A stretch of 64,000 nucleotides of DNA from Tsuneonella sediminis (lineage in GTDB: Bacteria; Pseudomonadota; Alphaproteobacteria; Sphingomonadales; Sphingomonadaceae). Position 1 is the stretch's first letter, and each line of letters opens with the position of its first letter. The DNA lies in contig NZ_JBNCBU010000001.1 in NCBI RefSeq assembly GCF_051912845.1, positions 744,001 through 808,000 on the forward strand, in the 5' to 3' direction. The position numbers were made by a program, and so were the translations under genes. Under the pieces are notes generated by a model that saw nothing but the letters and a program-made list of their open reading frames with translations, had not been told where the DNA came from and did not search any database. This document shows positions 39,392 to 47,909 of this stretch, piece by piece.

Positions 39392-41110
39392 TCAGGCCGG
39401 AGCGGCGCCCTTGGGCAGGTGGTTGTGGTAATCGTGGTCGTCCTCGATCACCGGCAGCGTTTCGAACTGGTGATAGGGCGGCGGGCTCGACAGGCTCCAC
39501 TCGAGCGTGGTGGCCCCTTCGCCCCAGTAGTTGGCGCCGACCTTCTTGCCCGCGGTGAACGCGTATACGAGGTTGGCGAAGAAGAAGATCATCGACCCGG
39601 CCATGATCACGTAACCCAGCGAACTGATCTCGTTGAAGTACGAAAACGCCTCGGCATAGTCGGGATAGCGGCGCGGCATGCCCTGCCAGCCGAGGAAGTG
39701 CTGCGGGAAGAAGATCACGTTCACGCCGATGAAGAAGCCCCAGAAGTGCAGGTGCGCGAGCAGTTCGGAGTGCATCCGGCCACTCATCTTAGGGAACCAG
39801 TAGTAGAAGCCCGCGAACAGGCTGAACACGGCGCCCATCGACAGCACGTAGTGGAAGTGCGCGACGACGAAGTAGGTGTCGTGCACGACGTCGTCCACGC
39901 CGCCATTGGCAAGATAGACGCCGGTCACGCCGCCCACGGTGAACAGGAAGATCATGCCCAGCGCCCAGACCATCGGCGACTTGAACTCGATCGATCCGCC
40001 CCACATCGTGGCGATCCAGCTGAAGATCTTCACGCCGGTCGGCACCGCGATGACCATCGTGGCGGCCGTGAAATACATCTTCGTGTTCACGTCGAGGCCC
40101 ACGGTGTACATATGGTGCGCCCAGACGATGAAGCCGACGACGCCGATCGCGACCATCGCGTAGGCCATGCCGAGGTAGCCGAACACCGGCTTGCGGCTGA
40201 ATGTGGCGACGATCTGGCTGATCATGCCGAAGCCCGGCAGGATCATGATGTAGACTTCCGGGTGCCCGAAGAACCAGAACAGGTGCTGATAGAGGATCGG
40301 GTCGCCGCCACCCTCGGCCGCGAAGAACGTGGTGCCGAAGTTGCGGTCGGTGATCAGCATGGTGATCGCGGCGGCCAGCACGGGCAGCGCCAGCAACAGC
40401 AGGAACGCGGTGACCAGGATCGACCACACGAACAGCGGCATCTTGTGCAGTGTCATGCCCGGCGCACGCATGTTGAAGATCGTCGTGATGAAGTTGATCG
40501 CACCCATGATCGACGCTGCGCCGGCAAGGTGCAGCGCGAAAATCGCGAAGTCAGTCGCCGGACCCGGCGCCCCGCTGGTCGACAGCGGCGCATAGACCGT
40601 CCAGCCGGTGCCCGATCCGTTGCCAGTCGCATCGCCCGGGACGAACAGCGAGATCACCAGCGAGGTGAAGCCCGCCACGGTCAGCCAGAACGAGATGTTG
40701 TTCATCCGCGGGAAGGCCATGTCGGGCGCGCCGATCATCAGCGGCACGAACCAGTTGCCGAAGCCGCCGATCATCGCGGGCATGACCATGAAGAACACCA
40801 TGATCAGACCGTGGCCGGTGATCAGCACGTTCCACGCGTGGAGGTTGGCCTCGAAGCTGGCCTCGCCGCCCATCAGGGCGACCCAGCTGCCCAGCACCTG
40901 GATGCCCGGCTCGGCCAGCTCGGCGCGCATCACGCCCGACATCGCGCCGCCGACGATGCCGGCGATGATCGCGAAGATCAGGTACAGCGTGCCGATGTCC
41001 TTGTGGTTGGTCGACATGAACCAGCGGGCGAAGAAACCGGGCTTGTGATCCGCGTCGTGGTGCGCGTGATCGTCGTGGTGAGCCTGGAAGGTGTCGGCGG
41101 TGGTGGCCAT
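39392..41110 (-). CDS. ctaD: Cytochrome c oxidase subunit I (aa3 type)
   Basis: A 572-residue, twelve-helix subunit. Heme and copper ligands are visible: LHAWNVLITGHGLIM near residue 90 (heme a His), FGHPEVYIMILPGFG near 275 (CuB His, cross-linked Tyr, and the family-A Glu), WAHHMYTVG near 320, and VAHFHYVLSMG near 405. A His/Asp-rich N-terminal lead (AHHDDHAHHDADH) precedes the first helix. The start at 41110 is 32 bases after ctaC. ctaB does not follow directly as it normally would. Confidence 0.97.
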   Translation of the reverse strand: MATTADTFQAHHDDHAHHDADHKPGFFARWFMSTNHKDIGTLYLIFAIIAGIVGGAMSGVMRAELAEPGIQVLGSWVALMGGEASFEANLHAWNVLITGHGLIMVFFMVMPAMIGGFGNWFVPLMIGAPDMAFPRMNNISFWLTVAGFTSLVISLFVPGDATGNGSGTGWTVYAPLSTSGAPGPATDFAIFALHLAGAASIMGAINFITTIFNMRAPGMTLHKMPLFVWSILVTAFLLLLALPVLAAAITMLITDRNFGTTFFAAEGGGDPILYQHLFWFFGHPEVYIMILPGFGMISQIVATFSRKPVFGYLGMAYAMVAIGVVGFIVWAHHMYTVGLDVNTKMYFTAATMVIAVPTGVKIFSWIATMWGGSIEFKSPMVWALGMIFLFTVGGVTGVYLANGGVDDVVHDTYFVVAHFHYVLSMGAVFSLFAGFYYWFPKMSGRMHSELLAHLHFWGFFIGVNVIFFPQHFLGWQGMPRRYPDYAEAFSYFNEISSLGYVIMAGSMIFFFANLVYAFTAGKKVGANYWGEGATTLEWSLSSPPPYHQFETLPVIEDDHDYHNHLPKGAAPA

Positions 41111-41141
41111 TGCTGGGGTCTCTGTGCTTCGAATCGGATGA

Positions 41142-42260
41142 TCAGGCGATGGGCTTGACGGCGGCGGGTGCGCTGGGCGGCGTACCGGCAGTGGCGTTCG
41201 CCGGAGCGCCGGCAGGCTGCTGGGCGCCGCTTTCGGGCTGCTGGAGCGGAGCGGCGGACGGTGCCGGGGCAGCCTCGGCCGAACCGACGGTTCCCCCCTG
41301 GGCCCGGACCCACGCCTCGAACTGCGGGCGCGGCAGCGCCTCGACGGCGATGGGCATGTAGCCGTGCTTGGCACCGCAGAGCTCGGAGCACTGGCCGTAA
41401 TAGATGCCGGGCTCCTTGATGAGCATGCGCTTCTCGTTCAGCCGGCCGGGTACCGCGTCGAGCTTGAACCACAGGCTCGGCACCGCGAACGAGTGGATCA
41501 CGTCGGCGGCAGTGGTCTGCACGCGGATCCATTCGCCCGCCGGAACGACCATGCGGTTGTCGACCGCAAGCTGCGCCGGCTCGCCGCGGGCAACAGCCTC
41601 GTCATCGGGGAGCATGTTCGAGATCACCTCGAAACCGCCGTTATCGGGATAGGTGTAGCCCCAGTACCACTGGTAGCCGGTCACCTTCACCGTCAGCGCA
41701 TCCTTGGGCGCGCTCTTGTACTGAGCCGAAAGCAGGCTGATCGAGGGCAGAGCGATGCCGACGAGGATGAGTACCGGCAGGAGCGTCCAGACGACCTCGA
41801 TCGTGGTGTTGTGGGTCGTGCGCGAGGGAACCGGATTGCGGCTGCGGCGGAAGCGGATCATCACGTACAGCATCAGGCCGAGCACGAAGGCGGAGATGAC
41901 CGCCATCACCCAAATGAGCCAGTAATGCAGCGTGTAGGCCTGTTCGCCGGTCGGGGAGTACTGCTTCTGCACGTCCCAGCCGCCGGCATGAGGCTGGCCC
42001 TTGATCCACTCGGGGCCAAGCGGCTTGTAGGCCGATGCGCCCTCCGCGACGTCTTCGCTCGAGGCGTCGGCCTTGTCGTCCACCGCGCCGATGGCTGCAG
42101 CGCCGAGTTCGCTCGCGCCAGGCGCGGCCTCGGTCGCCGATGCGGGGTTGCTCGCCACCGAATCCGGCTCCTGCGCCAGCGCGGCCTGGGGGGCGAGCGC
42201 CAGGAAGAGCGCAGCCCACAGCGGGGCGAAAGTGCGGAGGAACGATTTGCCGAGGATCAT
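41142..42260 (-). CDS. ctaC: Cytochrome c oxidase subunit II
   Basis: A 372-residue precursor. A signal peptide ending LALAPQAALAQ leads to an Ala/Glu/Asp-rich spacer of about 50 residues before two membrane helices (about 105-130 and 150-172). The CuA domain carries YYGQCSELCGAKHGYMPI near residue 300 with both cysteines, Glu, His and Met. A Pro/Ala-rich tail of about 45 residues follows. It heads the cox cluster behind a good promoter. Confidence 0.96.
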   Translation of the reverse strand: MILGKSFLRTFAPLWAALFLALAPQAALAQEPDSVASNPASATEAAPGASELGAAAIGAVDDKADASSEDVAEGASAYKPLGPEWIKGQPHAGGWDVQKQYSPTGEQAYTLHYWLIWVMAVISAFVLGLMLYVMIRFRRSRNPVPSRTTHNTTIEVVWTLLPVLILVGIALPSISLLSAQYKSAPKDALTVKVTGYQWYWGYTYPDNGGFEVISNMLPDDEAVARGEPAQLAVDNRMVVPAGEWIRVQTTAADVIHSFAVPSLWFKLDAVPGRLNEKRMLIKEPGIYYGQCSELCGAKHGYMPIAVEALPRPQFEAWVRAQGGTVGSAEAAPAPSAAPLQQPESGAQQPAGAPANATAGTPPSAPAAVKPIA

Positions 42261-42356
42261 CGGTGCGAAACTTCCCGTCTTGACCTAATTCTTACAGCCC
42301 GGTTTTCCGCCCTCATGGCAGGCCGGAGAAACCCCGCGGACGGGGGTTTGGGCGGG

Positions 42357-42385
42357 CCTATACGCGCGCTTGCCCCATGCCTCAA
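42357..42385 (-). promoter_or_regulatory. Predicted sigma70 promoter of ctaC-ctaD
   Basis: On the minus strand TTGAGG (42385-42380), a 17-base spacer and TATAGG (42362-42357) lie about 97 bases before the ctaC ATG. In the leader an inverted repeat AAACCCC/GGGGTTT (42329-42348) could form a hairpin. The -10 context GCGCGTATAGGC is shared with the his promoter. Confidence 0.6.
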
Positions 42386-42448
42386 GCGCTTCTAGGGAGA
42401 TTTTTGCCAGCCTTTCCCCACCCCCTGCACGAGCGCCGACCATCCGCG

Positions 42449-43027
42449 ATGACCGAAGAAGAAGTCCTGCACGAATTCCGTAGCTGCGAAGCCCTGCTCG
42501 AGGGACACTTCAAGCTGTCGAGCGGGCGGCACAGCGCGCACTACCTGCAATGTGCGCGCGTCCTGATGAACCCCGATCGCGCCGGCAACCTGGCCATCGC
42601 CCTTGCCCAGAAGCTCCCGCGCGACCTCCGGCAGCAGGTTGACGTCGTCGTCAGCCCGGCGATGGGGGGGATTATCATCGGCCACGAGATGGGCCGTGCG
42701 CTGGGCAAGGATGCGCTGTTTCTCGAGCGGCCGGAGGGCACGTTCGAGCTGCGCCGTGGATTCCGTCTCGACGAGGGCGCCCGGGTGCTGATGGTCGAGG
42801 ACGTGGTCACCACCGGTCTCTCCAGCCGCGAGGCCATCGAGGCGGTGAGGCGCGAAGGCGGCGAAGTTATCGCAGAAGCCGCGCTCGTAGACCGCAGCAA
42901 CGGCACCGCCGATCTCGGTGTTCCCTTCTTCCCTCTGATCGACATCCGGTTCCCCAGCTACGCCGAGGACGAACTGCCGCCCGAACTCGCCGCCGTTCCG
43001 GTGACCAAGCCGGGGAGCCGCAGGTAA
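42449..43027 (+). CDS. pyrE: Orotate phosphoribosyltransferase
   Basis: A 192-residue enzyme joining orotate to PRPP. The PRPP motif VLMVEDVVTTGLSSREAIEA is near residues 113-132, and AHYLQCARVLMNPDRAG near 32 is typical of the alphaproteobacterial form. ATG at 42449 gives MTEEEVLHEF. A longer frame upstream enters the promoter region. It begins the plus-strand run pyrE-pdxJ-acpS-lepB. Confidence 0.94.
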   Translation: MTEEEVLHEFRSCEALLEGHFKLSSGRHSAHYLQCARVLMNPDRAGNLAIALAQKLPRDLRQQVDVVVSPAMGGIIIGHEMGRALGKDALFLERPEGTFELRRGFRLDEGARVLMVEDVVTTGLSSREAIEAVRREGGEVIAEAALVDRSNGTADLGVPFFPLIDIRFPSYAEDELPPELAAVPVTKPGSRR

Positions 43028-43028
43028 C

Positions 43029-43772
43029 TTGGCCGGTAAAGTGCGTCCCCATCCGCTGAGACTGGGCGTCAACATCGACCACGTCGCGACGATCCGCAAC
43101 GCGCGCGGCGGCGACCATCCCGATCCCGTGCGCGCGGCCGAAATCGTGGCGCGCTGCGGTGGCGACGGCATCACCGCGCATCTGCGCGAAGACCGGCGCC
43201 ACATTCGCGACGACGACCTTGCCCGCATCCAGGCGGCGACCGACCTGCCATTGAACCTCGAGATGGCGGCGACCGAGGAAATGCTCGCGATCGCGCTGCG
43301 CCACAAGCCGCACGCTGTGTGCATCGTGCCCGAAAAGCGCCAGGAGCGCACGACCGAGGGCGGTCTTGACGCGGCTGGGCAGCACAATCACCTCTATCCG
43401 ATCGTGTGGAAGCTCAAGGACGCCGGCATCCGGGTCAGCCTGTTCATCGAGGCGAGCGAGCGGCAACTCGACGCTGCCCTCAGGCTCAGCGTTCCGGTTG
43501 TCGAATTCCATACCGGCGAATACGCCCATGCCACCGGCGACCAGGTACCGATCGAGCTCAAGCGCATCGCCGATATGGCTGCTCTCGCCGCCAAGAACGG
43601 GATCGAGCCACATGCCGGTCACGGCCTGACCTACGACAACGTCCAGCCGATCGCCGCCATTCCACAGCTCGCCGAACTCAACATCGGTCACTACCTGGTC
43701 GGCGAAGCGGTGTTCGTGGGCCTCGAGCCGGCTGTGCTGCGGATGCGTGATCTGATGGACGCTGCACGGTGA
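43029..43772 (+). CDS. pdxJ: Pyridoxine 5'-phosphate synthase
   Basis: A 247-residue TIM barrel that makes pyridoxine phosphate from DXP and 3-amino-1-hydroxyacetone phosphate. RLGVNIDHVATIRNARGG near residue 10 is the family start. PEKRQERTTEGGLD near 100 and GHGLTYDN near 197 complete the site. The start is TTG one base after the pyrE stop; GTG at 43041 is an alternative. Confidence 0.95.
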   Translation: MAGKVRPHPLRLGVNIDHVATIRNARGGDHPDPVRAAEIVARCGGDGITAHLREDRRHIRDDDLARIQAATDLPLNLEMAATEEMLAIALRHKPHAVCIVPEKRQERTTEGGLDAAGQHNHLYPIVWKLKDAGIRVSLFIEASERQLDAALRLSVPVVEFHTGEYAHATGDQVPIELKRIADMAALAAKNGIEPHAGHGLTYDNVQPIAAIPQLAELNIGHYLVGEAVFVGLEPAVLRMRDLMDAAR

Positions 43773-43782
43773 GCCTGCAGCT

Positions 43783-44202
43783 ATGATCATCGGCATGGGC
43801 AGCGACCTTACCAACATGGAGCGGATCGCCAGTTCGCTCGACCGGTGGGGCGAGAAGTTCGAGGCGCGCTGCTTCACCGATGTCGAGCGCGCCAAGGCGG
43901 CCAAGCGACCGTTCACGCGCGTGGGTACTTTCGCCAAGCGATGGGCGGCGAAGGAAGCCTATGCCAAGGCAGTCGGCACGGGCTTTCGCCGCGGGGTGTT
44001 TCACAAGGACATCGGGGTCGTTAACGCCCCGTCCGGCGCACCGACGCTCGCGCTCACCGGCGGCGCGGCAATCCGGCTTGCCGAACTTGTGCCGGGCGGC
44101 CATGAGGCGCGCATTCATCTCACCCTAACCGATGATCACCCATGGGCACAGGCCTTCGTCGTAATCGAGGCAGTCCCTTCGACGAGCATCCTGGCCCCAT
44201 GA
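43783..44202 (+). CDS. acpS: Holo-[acyl-carrier-protein] synthase
   Basis: A 139-residue phosphopantetheinyl transferase. The metal-binding Asp is in MGSDLTNMERI and the Glu in KRWAAKEAYAKAVGTG near residue 56-70. It activates ACP in fatty acid synthesis. It is ten bases after pdxJ and its stop overlaps lepB (ATGA). This pdxJ-acpS-lepB order is common in alphaproteobacteria. Confidence 0.95.
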   Translation: MIIGMGSDLTNMERIASSLDRWGEKFEARCFTDVERAKAAKRPFTRVGTFAKRWAAKEAYAKAVGTGFRRGVFHKDIGVVNAPSGAPTLALTGGAAIRLAELVPGGHEARIHLTLTDDHPWAQAFVVIEAVPSTSILAP

Positions 44203-45083
44203 CTTCCCTGAGCGATATCCAGCCGATGAGCAGCCCCGACAAGAAGCGCGAGAAGATCGACTGGCTGGCCGAACTGCGCGGGCTGGTGCTGATGCTTCTC
44301 GCGGTCCTCGCGTTCCACAGCCTCGTGGCCAAGCCCTTCTACATCCCGTCGACTTCGATGGTGCCCAACCTGATGGTCGGCGACCGGCTGGTCGTCTCGA
44401 AATACCCCTATGGCTGGAGCTGGGTTTCGGCGTCGTTCCACGTGCTGCCGCGGGGCGATACGCGGATCTGGCCCGCGACTCCGGAATACGGCGACGTAGT
44501 GATCGCCGTTCCCCCGAACCGCGACGAGGATTACATCAAGCGGGTCGTCGCGCTTCCCGGCGACCGCATCGCCGTGCAGAACGGCCAGATCATCCTCAAC
44601 GGGAAGCCGGTCCCGCAAAGGGTCGAGCCCGACATACGCATTCCCGTCGATGCCCAGATGTGCGACCGCGTACCGTGCCTCGGCTACTTCGAGAACTACC
44701 GCGTCCGCTCCGCTGACGGCCGGGATTTTTACGAGGTCCCCGCCCGGCGCGAGACGCTTCCGAACGGCGCCAGCTACCGGATCGTCGACCACCGCGACCA
44801 GCCGCTCGACAACTACCCCGAGACGCTGGTGCCCGCGGGCCACGTATTTCTCATGGGCGACAACCGCGACCATTCGGCCGACAGCCGGGCCGAAACCTGG
44901 GAAAGCGGACTCGGTGGCCCCGTGCCCCTGGCGAACGTCGGCGGTCGAGCCGAATTCATCACCTTTTCCCTCGACGGGACGACCACCCTCAATCCGCTGA
45001 CCTGGTGGAGCAGCTTGCGCGACGGCCGCGCCTGGTCGACCCTGCGGCCCGCCATCACGAAAGGCCCAGCAGCAGATGAATGA
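44199..45083 (+). CDS. lepB: Signal peptidase I
   Basis: A 294-residue inner-membrane protease that releases exported proteins. One helix lies at about 28-45. Catalytic Ser53 is in IPSTSMVPNL and Lys114 in DEDYIKRVVALPGDR. Box E, MGDNRDHSADSR, is near residue 225. ATG at 44199 overlaps acpS; MSSPDKK nine codons later could also serve. Confidence 0.94.
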   Translation: MTSLSDIQPMSSPDKKREKIDWLAELRGLVLMLLAVLAFHSLVAKPFYIPSTSMVPNLMVGDRLVVSKYPYGWSWVSASFHVLPRGDTRIWPATPEYGDVVIAVPPNRDEDYIKRVVALPGDRIAVQNGQIILNGKPVPQRVEPDIRIPVDAQMCDRVPCLGYFENYRVRSADGRDFYEVPARRETLPNGASYRIVDHRDQPLDNYPETLVPAGHVFLMGDNRDHSADSRAETWESGLGGPVPLANVGGRAEFITFSLDGTTTLNPLTWWSSLRDGRAWSTLRPAITKGPAADE

Positions 45084-46197
45084 CAAGGCCGCGCCGCCGC
45101 CGATCGACATGGACGACGCGGACGTGGGCACCAGCCCCACTCGCATCTCCAGCCCCGAGCTGCGCTACGAGGCGAAGCGCGCGGCGGTCTGGGCAGGCGT
45201 CATCGGTCTTGTCGTGCTGGCGATCTACCTTGCCCAGTCGCTCCTCGTGATCTTCGGCGCGCTGGTATTCGCGGCAATGATCGATGGCGGCGCGAGGCTC
45301 ATCGCGCGGGTCCTTCCGATCGCGCGCGGCTTGCGGGTGGCCATCGTCCTGCTGCTGACGGCGGGATTCCTGTTCTGGCTCGTTCGCTTCGCCGGAAGCC
45401 AGATCGCCGATCAGGCCGCGGAATTTCCCGCGCTGGTCTCCGAACAGCTAGGCCGTGCGGCCGCCTGGCTGGGATCGAAGGGCGTGGCGATCGACCAGAG
45501 CGATATCCAGGGCTTTGCCGGCAGCCTGACCAGCGGCGTCGGCACGGTGACCCGCGCGATCGGCGGGGTCGTCGGGGGCCTGACGACCCTAGTCCTCATC
45601 GTGATCATCGGCATCTACCTCGCCATTGATCCGCGACCCTACGAACGCGGGCTGTCGTGGATGGTGGCGGAGGAACATCGCGACCAGGTTGCCGACACGC
45701 TCGGGCACATGGCGTTCACCATGCGGCGGCTCCTTGCAGGCCGGCTTGTGGGCATGTTTGCCGAAGGGTTCTTCACCTACATCGCGCTGAGTCTGGTGGG
45801 AGTTCCGATGGCAGCGCTGCTGGGCCTCATAACCGGGCTGCTCGCCTTCATTCCCAACATCGGGGCAATCATTTCGGGCATCCTGATGGTGCTGGTCGGC
45901 TTCTCTGGCGGGACAGAGATGGGTCTGTGGACGATCGCGATCTACTTCGCGGTGCAGAACTTCGACGGGTACATCCTCGTGCCGATGATCGCCAAGAAGA
46001 CGGTCGATCTAGCGCCGGGTCTGGTGCTGGGATTCCAGCTGATAATGGGCGTCCTTTTCGGGGTGCTCGGCCTCACCTTCGCCGATCCCATGCTGGCCAT
46101 GATCAAGACCGCGCTCGAGCGCCGTGCGCACTGGCTCGAACAGGAAGATGGCGACGCCGAAGCGGGCCGCGCCGAAACCGAGGGATCGCCAGCCTGA
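45076..46197 (+). CDS. AI-2E family transporter (TqsA/PerM-like)
   Basis: A 373-residue protein with about eight membrane segments and a cytoplasmic-type central domain. VGVPMAALLGLITGLLAFIPNIGAII (read in parts) near residue 235-260 carries the family-typical PNIG loop. Substrates differ among members (autoinducer-2 export, Na+/H+, others), so none is assigned. It overlaps lepB by eight bases and the next gene by one base. Confidence 0.88.
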   Translation: MNDKAAPPPIDMDDADVGTSPTRISSPELRYEAKRAAVWAGVIGLVVLAIYLAQSLLVIFGALVFAAMIDGGARLIARVLPIARGLRVAIVLLLTAGFLFWLVRFAGSQIADQAAEFPALVSEQLGRAAAWLGSKGVAIDQSDIQGFAGSLTSGVGTVTRAIGGVVGGLTTLVLIVIIGIYLAIDPRPYERGLSWMVAEEHRDQVADTLGHMAFTMRRLLAGRLVGMFAEGFFTYIALSLVGVPMAALLGLITGLLAFIPNIGAIISGILMVLVGFSGGTEMGLWTIAIYFAVQNFDGYILVPMIAKKTVDLAPGLVLGFQLIMGVLFGVLGLTFADPMLAMIKTALERRAHWLEQEDGDAEAGRAETEGSPA

Positions 46198-47432
46198 TGG
46201 CACGCAAGTTCCTGTACTTCATCGCGTTCGTTATCTTCCTCGTGATCGCAGGGGCGATCGCGCTGAGCATCTGGTCCAAGGAAGCCACCGAATTTGCGTT
46301 CGTGCCCCGCGGCGATTTCGTCGAGCAGCCCGCGCTCGAAACCAACGCCTATGCCGACCCCGGGATGTGGTATTCGCGGCCCGGCATGGGTGCGGACGAT
46401 CCCGCGCGCTACTGGCCCGCGCCCGCCGCCAGCGTTGCGTCGCCAGAATCGCCCGCGGCCGAACGATCGCTCACCGCACAGGCCCGGGCTTCGATCCCCA
46501 AATCGACAGCGTCCTCGGCGATTCAGCCCGCTGATGACCCGGCAGGCAGAGATTACGCCGTCTTTTTCGTTCACCCCACCAGCTACATCCGTCCGGCCAT
46601 CGGAAACGATGCCCCGTGGAACGCACCTCTGGGCGACGAGGAGGCCGAGACCCGCGCCCGCCTGTTCCTGCGCGGGATGGCCAGCCCCTTTGCCGACGCC
46701 GACGAGATCTGGGCACCGAAATACCGGCAGGCGGTATTCGGCGCGTTCCTGACCGACAAGCCGCAGGCGCAAAAGGCACTTGACCTCGCATATCGCGACA
46801 TCGTGCAGGCATTCGATTTCTTCGTCGCCACGGTCGACGATGACACCCCGATCGTGCTGGCAGGCCACAGCCAGGGCGCGCTGATGGTCCTGCGTCTGCT
46901 CCGCGAACGGATTGGCGGTACCCCGCTCGAAGAGCGGATTGCGATGGTCTACCCGATCGGTTGGCCGATTTCGGTCGCGCACGACCTGCCCGCGATCAGC
47001 TTTCCCGCCTGTGCCACGCCAGACCAGGCAAACTGCATCATGACCTGGTCGAGCTTTGCCGAACCCGCCGATCCCAGCCAGGTGTTCGAACGGTTCACTG
47101 CCACCACCGGGTTCGACGGACAGCCGCGTGGGAACGGCCCGATCGTTTGCGTCAACCCGGTCAGCGGCACGCTGAACGGCATGGCGGACGCTGCCGAGAA
47201 CCGTGGCACCCTCAAGCCGACGAGCGATTTCTCGAGCGGCGAGCTCATCGCCGGGCTGGTCCCCGCGCGGTGCGACCCGGACACCGGGCTGCTCTTGATC
47301 GGCGACCCGCCCGACCTCGGCCCTGGCGTCCTTCCGGGCAACAACTACCACGTATACGACATCCCGCTGTTCTGGGCGAACCTGCAGGCCGATGTGGCGC
47401 GGCGGACGGCAGCGTGGAAGCCGGCAACCTGA
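46197..47432 (+). CDS. DUF3089 alpha/beta hydrolase, membrane anchored
   Basis: A 411-residue protein. An N-terminal hydrophobic segment (about 5-26) anchors it. The alpha/beta hydrolase domain has AVFFVHPTSYIRPA near residue 120 and the nucleophile elbow LAGHSQGALM near 224. DUF3089 proteins are probable periplasmic esterases or lipases. The substrate is unknown. The start is inside a TGATG overlap with the transporter gene. Confidence 0.85.
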   Translation: MARKFLYFIAFVIFLVIAGAIALSIWSKEATEFAFVPRGDFVEQPALETNAYADPGMWYSRPGMGADDPARYWPAPAASVASPESPAAERSLTAQARASIPKSTASSAIQPADDPAGRDYAVFFVHPTSYIRPAIGNDAPWNAPLGDEEAETRARLFLRGMASPFADADEIWAPKYRQAVFGAFLTDKPQAQKALDLAYRDIVQAFDFFVATVDDDTPIVLAGHSQGALMVLRLLRERIGGTPLEERIAMVYPIGWPISVAHDLPAISFPACATPDQANCIMTWSSFAEPADPSQVFERFTATTGFDGQPRGNGPIVCVNPVSGTLNGMADAAENRGTLKPTSDFSSGELIAGLVPARCDPDTGLLLIGDPPDLGPGVLPGNNYHVYDIPLFWANLQADVARRTAAWKPAT

Positions 47433-47899
47433 TCACTGCCAGCGCGCGGGATTTCGGCGCAGCGCTGCCCGACGGCGGCGTTCTGCTCGCGCTCGATCTG
47501 GGCACCAGGACCATCGGTACCGCGACATGCGATGCCGGCTGGCGGTTCGCCACGGCGGGCAAGACACTCGAGCGCGGAAAGTTCGGCCGCGACCGCGAAA
47601 CGCTTGCGCGGCTGTGCGCCGAGCGGGCGGTGCGCGGCGTGGTCATCGGCCTGCCGCGCAACATGGACGGCAGCGAAGGGCCGCGCGCGCAGGCGAGTCG
47701 TGCCTATGCCCGCAACCTGTCGGCGGCGCTCGGCCTGCCGATCCTGCTGTGGGACGAGCGCTGGTCGACCGTCAGCGCCGAGCGGTCGCTGATCGAGCAG
47801 GACATGAGCCGGGCACGGCGCAAGGAGCGCATCGATTCGCACGCCGCCGCAGTGATCCTGCAGGCGGCGATCGACGCGCTGTCGGGCGCCTTGCTCTAG
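47414..47899 (+). CDS. ruvX: Pre-16S rRNA nuclease YqgF/RuvX
   Basis: A 161-residue RNase-H-fold protein. ALDLGTRTIGTATCD near residue 24 carries the first catalytic Asp, GLPRNMDGSEGPRA near 78 and WDERWSTVSAE near 113 the later ones, and the last Asp is in RIDSHAAAVIL. The start is GTG at 47414, overlapping the DUF3089 gene by 19 bases. It processes the 5' end of 16S rRNA. Convergent with ribB, ten bases apart. Confidence 0.9.
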   Translation: MEAGNLITASARDFGAALPDGGVLLALDLGTRTIGTATCDAGWRFATAGKTLERGKFGRDRETLARLCAERAVRGVVIGLPRNMDGSEGPRAQASRAYARNLSAALGLPILLWDERWSTVSAERSLIEQDMSRARRKERIDSHAAAVILQAAIDALSGALL

Positions 47900-47909
47900 C
47901 GTCGGGCTG

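Noticed and set aside
39290..41158. Plus-strand 622-codon open frame opposite ctaD
   Set aside because: It is antisense to the unmistakable oxidase subunit I gene; the product is His/Asp/Arg-rich with no family features, as expected from GC-rich shadows.
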